In this document: piece by piece, positions 57,766 to 64,000 of the stretch
Layout: the number at the start of each line of letters is the position of its first letter
How positions within the stretch are numbered: position 1 is the first letter of the stretch
Assembly: GCA_010279815.1 (NCBI GenBank)
Contig: QEOQ01000487.1
Location: 56,245-120,244, forward strand
Source of the DNA: Brachionus plicatilis
Taxonomy: Eukaryota; Rotifera; Eurotatoria; Ploima; Brachionidae
DNA length: 64,000 nt
Direction of reading: 5' to 3'
Notes under the pieces: model-generated
What the model saw: the letters and a program-made list of their open reading frames with translations, nothing else
What the model was told of the DNA's origin: nothing
The model's database searches: none
Made by a program: the position numbers and the translations under genes

Positions 57766-57937
57766 TCGAACAATAAAATATGTTTAATTGGTTAACGGGT
57801 ATCTAATTTGCATTTTAAAATGTTCATAATTTGTTCATTTGGCTTTAATTGACCGCCTATTTTATTGTTAATTTAACTTATGCAAAAATAAAAAAAATAT
57901 TTGTGAATAATTTGATGACTCTCTAAAATTATGATAA

Positions 57938-58390
<453 letters not shown>

Positions 58391-58412
58391 ATATTTTTTT
58401 CATTAAACCCCA

Positions 58413-58428
58413 GGCCTTTATCAAGGCC
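58413..58428 (+). promoter_or_regulatory. Histone 3' stem-loop of H2A
   Basis: GGCCTTTATCAAGGCC, identical to the H2B stem-loop, lies 22 bp past the H2A stop. It is the SLBP site for replication-dependent histone mRNA 3' processing. Confidence 0.93.
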
Positions 58429-58610
58429 AACCACATTTTAATATTTAAAGCAAATTTAATTATAGTTTATTTTCAAAAAACCAAATATCAGCATGCAAAT
58501 TTTGAAATTAATCTTGAATCTTTTAAACTAAACAACAAATCTATTAAAATCCAAAAACATTATTTTCTAGATTTATTTAGTTATTTTACGGTATATCACC
58601 GAATTTCCAT

Positions 58611-59197
58611 GATAATATTAGTGTTGGCAATCGACTCCAATCGATTGACAAATTTAATAAATCGATTAATTTTTTTTAGTCGATTATTAAATCGATTTAT
58701 TTTTTTTAGTCGACTATTAAATCGATTAAATTTTTTTAGTCGACTATTAAATCGATTAAATTTTTTTAGTCGACTATTAAATCGATTAAATTTTTTCTAG
58801 ATGACTATAATACTTCTAATTTATCTCGAAATTAAAATTTAGGAGGGCAAAAAATATTATTTTTTAATAAAAAAGGTTTTTAATTGATTTAAAATTATAG
58901 ATTTAAAGCAAAATAAAAATTAGTCGATTTAATAGTCGACTAAAAAAATTTAATCGATTTAATAGTCGACTAAAAAAAATTAGTCGATTTAATAGTCGAC
59001 TAAAAAAATTTAATCGATTTAATAATCGATTAAAAAAAATTAATCGATTTAATAATCGATTAAAAAAAATTAATCGATTTAATAATCGATTAAAAAAAAT
59101 TAATCGATTTAATAATCGATTAAAAAAAATAGTCGATTTAAAGTTAGTCGATTATTGAATCGATTATTGATAATCGATTGCCAACACTATATAATAT
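58611..59197. mobile_element. hAT-like non-autonomous element with internal satellite
   Basis: The ends TAGTGTTGGCAATCGA (58619) and its inverse (to 59189) form the TIRs. GATAATAT and TATAATAT flank them, an 8 bp target duplication with one mismatch, as in hAT elements. Almost the whole 571 bp body is built from units of about 30 bp made of ATCGATTTAAT and GTCGACTATTAAA motifs, each palindromic in itself. The left and right halves are mutual inverted repeats, so the element folds on itself many times. It has no coding frame. Confidence 0.8.
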
Positions 59198-59350
59198 TTA
59201 TTTTATTTAGCTTTATTTTTATATTCATTTTTTTTATTTTTATTTCTGAAGCAACTCCAGCTCGGTACAGATAAAAAAACAAATAAATAAATGTAATCTG
59301 TCAGTTATGAGTACTTTAAGTAAATGTCTCATCTTCTATATTTTTTTTCC

Positions 59351-59563
59351 TTATTCACTCCTTGTGGAGCTTGTCCACTCAAGTCGATATCTTTCCTTTA
59401 CCTTTGATTTTTCCCATGTCATTCCCATTCCGATGAGCTCTTTCGTGATTGTTGACCTCCATGTTACTGCTGGTCGCCCTACCTTACGTCGCTCTTGGGG
59501 TGTCCATTGAAGGGCCTTTTTTGGTATCCGTGTTTCTTTCTTCAAAATACATGCCCGAGCCAT
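59351..59563 (-). mobile_element. LINE pol C-terminal fragment
   Basis: The minus strand reads PKKALQWTPQERRKVGRPAV, then TWRSTITKELIGMGMTWEKS, the well-known W-T-P-x-G-x-R-x-x-G-R-P...TWR end of many LINE pol proteins. The following 3' sequence (59200-59350) has ATCTGTACCGAGCTGGAG, which also occurs at 40668 and, inverted, at 63660. It is a truncated remnant. Confidence 0.8.
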
Positions 59564-59782
59564 CGCAGTCTTTAGTTATTAATGCTTTGACTTAATGGCT
59601 CTGAATTTGTCATTCTGTACAGGTCAGCTGTCTCAATTAATCCAAGAAAAAGAAAAGTTAATATAGGAAAAAATGGAAATTCCAAATCTTGATCAATTAG
59701 ATCAAACACAATCATCTGGTTCAGTTCATACCCGAAATTCAATAAGAAATCATGACCGAGACAATACAATTTAATTATTGTA

Positions 59783-60068
59783 GCAGTGATGGGGGTTGTG
59801 AAGTTCATTTCAATTCAGAAAAATTTGAAAAATTTTTTATTATAGGGAATAATTTAGTTCTGTAAAATGCCTAGTGTTTAAACAACTTTACTTAACCCTA
59901 AAATAAATGTCTGCAAAAACTCTGCAGTGTACATGCACATTTGATTAGAATACTTTTTAATGGTGTGCAAAATGCAGAAAACTGCAGAGTATTTTTCAGA
60001 CCTATAGCTACAAGTTTTTCTGAAATGAAAAGATCGAATTGAAACGAACTTCACAACCCCGCAGTGCA
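59783..60068. mobile_element. MITE, second copy of the 44662 family
   Basis: The element spans 59791-60060. It starts GGGGTTGTGAAGTTCATTTC and ends in the inverse with one mismatch, the same termini as the element at 44662-45015. GCAGTGAT and GCAGTGCA flank it (6 of 8 match), supporting an 8 bp target duplication. The interior differs from the first copy. Confidence 0.78.
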
Positions 60069-60319
60069 GATAGATCTGTTTGTCTATTGCGCCTCAAAAA
60101 AGTGCCAGATCTGTCTTCAATGAAAGTTTCAATATATAATTCGGAGGACGATCACAGCCACCCAGAACCCTGAACAGGAATTTCATCTGAAACCAAAGCA
60201 TTGCAAAAATAAGAAGCTAAAAAATTTCCATATTGCTGAAAAACTTGTTTTTTTATTTTCTTTCATATTACATTGACAAAATTTTTTTTACTTGGAAAAT
60301 TTTTCTTTTTGAATCGATA

Positions 60320-60850
60320 TTTGTATATATTTACGCTAGTAAGGCGTTTGATAAACTCTGGAGAAATGGCCTATTTTTTAAACTTCTCAATGAAGTTGAT
60401 GAAGATGTATGGAGAATTCTCTATTACTATTATCGAATAGCAAAGTGATGTGTAAAACTGGACAATCAAACAAATAGAGTTTTTAAAATCGATGAGGGAG
60501 TAAAGCAAGGAGTAATTCTTTCCCCTTTTCTTTTTAACTTTTTTATGACGAGTTAATAGCCGAAACAATAAAATTTGATTTAGGTGCCAAACTAGCCAGA
60601 ATCAATATTTCAATTAACGCTTACTGTGATGACTTAATTATTTTGTCACCTGTGGCTAGACATGTACAGGTCCTACTAGATGAAATTTCAGTTTATGCAA
60701 AAAAATGGAAAATTGAGTTCAATGCTAAAAAGTCCTCGATCCTGAAATGGACAAAATATTGAAAACGACATAGAGTTTACTCTAGGTGAGTGAAAAATTC
60801 TTGAACACAAAAGTTTAATATATTTAGGTCTACCAATTGGAGACCAAAAC
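60320..60850 (+). mobile_element. Decayed LINE reverse transcriptase
   Basis: The plus strand has RT motifs in order but in changing frames: YASKAFDKLWRNGLFFKLLN (motif A region), IDEGVKQGVILSPFLFNFFM (motif B) and NAYCDDLIILSPVARH (motif C, YCDD), then KKWKIEFNAKKSS. Stops and frameshifts break it at about 60448, 60555 and later. The motif-A aspartate before ASKAFD has changed to Tyr. It is a dead remnant. Confidence 0.8.
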
Positions 60851-61048
60851 TTAATTATTTATTAAATTAAATTTTTTTTTTATTTTTGAAACAAGTCAAA
60901 GTCCTGACTTGCACTTGACTTGTGACTTTTATACAACTCTTCATAATATGCTTAATGATATCATAAAGTTTACAAAATTTTGAAACATTTGAAACAGTAA
61001 AATTTGACTTGACACTTAGAAAAAATACTTTTTACTAGAAAACCAATA

Positions 61049-61177
61049 ATGTGTGAAATTCAGTCTTTTGAACAATCTCAAACCTCAAATAATTTGGAAG
61101 AAACTATCAAGTGCGTTTTAAGTGATAAGAGAAATCCAACAACATGTCCTGATTGTGGGAAATTTATGGAACTATAA
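61049..61177 (+). CDS. Possible 42-residue small ORF with CPDCG motif
   Basis: MCEIQSFEQSQTSNNLEETI leads to a C-terminal TTCPDCGKFMEL. The composition is coding-like within AT-rich DNA. A single CxxC is half of a zinc-ribbon; with an upstream exon it could be a zinc-finger end, or it may come from a degraded mobile element. No family is assigned. Confidence 0.25.
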   Translation: MCEIQSFEQSQTSNNLEETIKCVLSDKRNPTTCPDCGKFMEL

Positions 61178-61541
61178 ATAATTATTTTTTTAATGATAAC
61201 TAAATTTCTAAAATATTTTTTTTAAAGTTTTTTGATAACATTTCTCCTTGATAACATATTTTTTTTTTACACTTGAATTTTAAATTGTCGATTTACCGTG
61301 TTCCCTGTTGAATTGACAAAACCAGTGAAGTAATAAAAATGTATAATATGACAAGGAACTAAAAAAGTGGAATTATAAAATTAATTATCATATTAATGAT
61401 GCTACGAAATAATTAGGTCAAAAAATAAATTAAATATTATTTTTCTTCAAAAAAAAAAAAGGTAAAAATTATGCACAAATTTTTATTCAAGCTTATTGGA
61501 CATTTTATCAAAAAATAATAATATTTACTTTTAACATTTAT

Positions 61542-61549
61542 TATAAATA
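61542..61549 (+). promoter_or_regulatory. TATA box of histone H4
   Basis: TATAAATA lies 76 bp before the H4 ATG. Spacing fits a histone promoter with a leader of about 45-50 bp. This is inferred from motif and position. Confidence 0.5.
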
Positions 61550-61621
61550 CTAGCTCAAATTTTTAGAAAAATAAAACTAAATAAAACTAAAAAATCAACT
61601 AATTCAAACAATTTCAATTGA

Positions 61622-61936
<315 letters not shown>

Positions 61937-61973
61937 GATCTTGATCACAACTTGACCCCAACAGCAACCCTCC

Positions 61974-61989
61974 GGCCCTTTTCAGGGCC
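61974..61989 (+). promoter_or_regulatory. Histone 3' stem-loop of H4
   Basis: GGCCCTTTTCAGGGCC is a six-base-pair stem with a four-base loop, 37 bp past the H4 stop. It is a slightly altered form of the histone stem-loop seen after H2B and H2A (loop TTTC rather than TTAT/TTATC type). Confidence 0.85.
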
Positions 61990-62770
61990 AAACAAATTCT
62001 AAAATTAAAGCAAATTTTAAATGTTTCATGTATATGGTGGTCGAAATTAATTAATATTTATAGTGAAATTTTTCTATTAAAAATTTTATTTCTATTTATT
62101 TTTTATAATATAGTTTGGTTTTGTCAGAATGGCTTGTGCCTTCTTTTTTGGCTTAAACTACTATGATCTACGATCCTCAAATTCAATAACTTATCAAGTT
62201 ATTTATCTTGGTGTTTTAATTAAATTGAATTAATATAAAGTGTTATCGTTATCTCAATAACCATTGTCTACGATCTTTCTTACTTTTAATATTTTATTTG
62301 TGATTGATGTTTTTTAATTATTTCTTTTACTTTAAAAATTTAATACTTTATTTCATTTATTCGTCTTACTGGAATATTTCCACAAACGACATAAACGTTT
62401 ACCTAGGCCTATTGTCGTATTTGTTATGTGTGTAATTTTATCATTTAATAAAATAAAATTTAAAAAACAAATAAATTGAGTTTTATTAACTTAACCTTAT
62501 CCGACGGTTAACAAGTTATTCTACTTTATCCAAGATGACTCGATTGTAATAATAAAATTTAATAGTTATCTTTACTTAATTCCTTTAAGCCTCAATTAAA
62601 ATTATTGTTAGTTAAATGGTATAAGACAAGAAATTGTGCTATAGTAATTATTTAATAAAGGATCGGCAAATTCATAAGATCAAGATCACAAGATCAAAAT
62701 ATAAATTGTCATATTTTGTAAATAATAGAGAAAAAATAAATTATCTCAAAAGAAATTACTTGACATGTCA
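61990..62770. other. Intergenic region after H4
   Basis: AT-rich, with short palindromes (for example AATAACTTATCAAGTTATT at about 62185). No gene is recognised; the 64-codon frame at 62634 overlaps the dispersed repeat. Confidence 0.5.
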
Positions 62771-62773
62771 TGT

Positions 62774-63446
62774 CAAGTTTATTTTCATATTTAAAATTTT
62801 TAAAATGTCCCTTTTTATTGAACTTTAATAAGTTTAAATATTTTAATTAATTTGAATGTAAACTTACTTTTGAAGACAAAAAAATTTACTGTTTTAAAAT
62901 TTAAAAATGTATTTAAGTAGAAAAATTTGAATGAATGGATATAAAAGTTATAAATTTGTATTTGTGAATTAACTTAACCTGAATTATTTAAATTATTGAT
63001 TGCTTTTGTTAAATAAATTAGAGATCAATCATTATGAAGTTAATTTGATAATAAATCATTATTAGACAAAATATGTCTAGTAATGTTTAGTATTTATTTC
63101 TTAAAAATATTTGAAATCATTAGATTAATTAAGTTTTAAAATTTTAAATGATCGTTTTGATCTTAAAATTTGATCTGAAACTTCAATTTGCCAATGGATC
63201 TGTATTTTGTAAAGTTAATTTTTTAATTTTGATAATTATTATTCATAATTTTTACGTATACAAAAGGTAATTAAGTCCAAAAGGCAAATTTAAAATAAAA
63301 TAAAAACAATCGATAATTTAAATAATTCAAGTTAAGATTATTCAGAAATTTTAATTTATAACTTTTATATTCATTCATTCAAACTAATATATATTTATTT
63401 TTCAACTTAAAATATTAAATTTATTTTTGTCTTTAAAAGTTTTTAT
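62774..63446. repeat. Dispersed repeat, copy 3, with foldback arms
   Basis: 62774-63193 matches 653-1097 in the same orientation. In addition, 62868-63015 is inverted at about 63296-63446 (GAATGAATGGATATAAAAGT... versus the reverse of ACTTTTATATTCATTCATTC), so this copy forms a foldback with arms of about 150 bp. Confidence 0.7.
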
Positions 63447-63649
63447 TAAAAATCAATTCAAAAATTGAATCTATTAATGTCAGGGCCATTAAATTTGATA
63501 ACACAAAACTTTAATAGAATATCCCAAAATTTTAATTTTTTCCGCCACATATTAAATAAAATTCCCTAATTGTTAAAAATAAAAATTCCAATTTTTTTAT
63601 ATTTTCACTTATTTGATTAAAACTTCACTTTTTATTAAAAATTAAAAAT

Positions 63650-63705
63650 TTTTTATATTCTGAAGCATTAGCTCGGTACAGATAAACAGATAAATAAAAT
63701 AAAAT
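63650..63705 (-). repeat. LINE 3'-end motif
   Basis: The minus strand carries ATCTGTACCGAGCTAATGCT followed by TCAGA. The same sequence occurs at about 40668 (plus) and, with changes, at 59245-59275 (minus, 3' of a LINE pol fragment). It is therefore the 3' end of a LINE or of a SINE using it. Confidence 0.6.
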
Positions 63706-63751
63706 AAAATGTCTAGTTTTGGAAAAAGCTAGCATTTGGGAAAAATAATTT

Positions 63752-63829
63752 AATGATACAGCAAAAGACGCTGAAGCGTTACCAGAAAACAAGAGAAGTT
63801 TTAGCAAAGTATATGAATATCTCCAAGAA
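63752..63829 (+). other. Possible exon at window edge
   Basis: A stretch with coding-like composition (frame NNLMIQQKTLKRYQKTREVL, then AKYMNISKN) lies between an AG and a GTGAGT donor-like site. It may be an exon of a gene continuing beyond the window, or another fragment. Evidence is weak. Confidence 0.2.
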
Positions 63830-64000
63830 TGTGAGTCATTAAATTTATAAGATTAAATTAAAATTATAAGATTATTATTTTTAAAGAAAAAAAAATAATT
63901 TTGTAAGTTTTAATTAAAAAGAGTAAAAATACGGAAAATAATGAAAATTTTTTTAAAGAAGCTTAAACACATTTTTAACTGATTTTTTTATACAAAATAT

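Noticed and set aside
59572..59808. 78-codon minus-strand frame next to a LINE fragment
   Set aside because: No RT or other motif; it partly overlaps the end of a MITE. Not supported as a gene.

Overview
The window is a piece of a eukaryotic, AT-rich invertebrate genome. The coding genes are ordinary animal (metazoan) genes. Introns are mostly 50-60 bp with GT..AG ends, and intergenic DNA is very AT-rich and full of small inverted-repeat elements and decayed non-LTR retrotransposons. The gene set (fused CAD, IL-17-like cytokine, B4GALT7, shugoshin, stefin, replication-dependent histones with 3' stem-loops) says bilaterian animal. The compact AT-rich architecture and protein flavour would suit a rotifer or another small spiralian, but that placement is inference. 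Three runs of N (14173-14447, 34963-35087, 55713-55923) mark scaffold gaps, each at repeated sequence.

Layout. 1-1339: AT-rich, with a 142 bp MITE and a dispersed repeat. 1340-4815: two full cathepsin C (dipeptidyl peptidase 1) genes, head to head, plus a 274 bp broken copy of one exon at 5009-5282. 6067-6642: Tigger/pogo-like non-autonomous element. 7447-11794: an orphan coiled-coil/propeller-like protein, a SETD3-type SET-domain methyltransferase, and a secreted IL-17-like cytokine. 13187-13735: a long foldback repeat. 14521-14630: a perfect 110 bp copy of CAD coding sequence. 14995-23563: CAD, the trifunctional pyrimidine enzyme, with one large intron. 25861-27168: RCL1 (18S rRNA processing). 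29044-31928: tight same-strand trio ACBD6, UQCC2, ASNSD1. 32906-34608: a membrane GNAT acetyltransferase and EMC4. 35386-38207: a coiled-coil/CXC-type Cys-rich protein, B4GALT7 (proteoglycan linker synthesis) and a stefin-type cystatin. 41090-41730: minisatellite. 41953-45415: shugoshin. 45416-50544: a large repeat-rich desert. 50545-51735: an orphan 358-residue protein. 53690-54650: LINE remnants. 55146-61989: histone neighbourhood (H2B, H2A, H4) invaded by a LINE, a hAT-like element and MITEs.

Functional links are few and this is not a pathway cluster. Most genes are unrelated housekeeping genes. Possible ties are the two paralogous lysosomal cathepsins, a cysteine-protease inhibitor elsewhere in the window, the divergent H2B/H2A pair, and the UQCC2-ASNSD1 spacing of 56 bp, which is compatible with shared transcription.

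The most unusual signal is structural. Three times (cathepsin C exon, CAD exon, H2B 5' end) a short piece of a host gene reappears within about 3 kb of its source, in the same orientation. One copy is bounded by an 18 bp direct repeat, one lies between two repeat copies beside a gap, and one flanks a LINE. They may be templated insertions or, for the two beside gaps, assembly joins.
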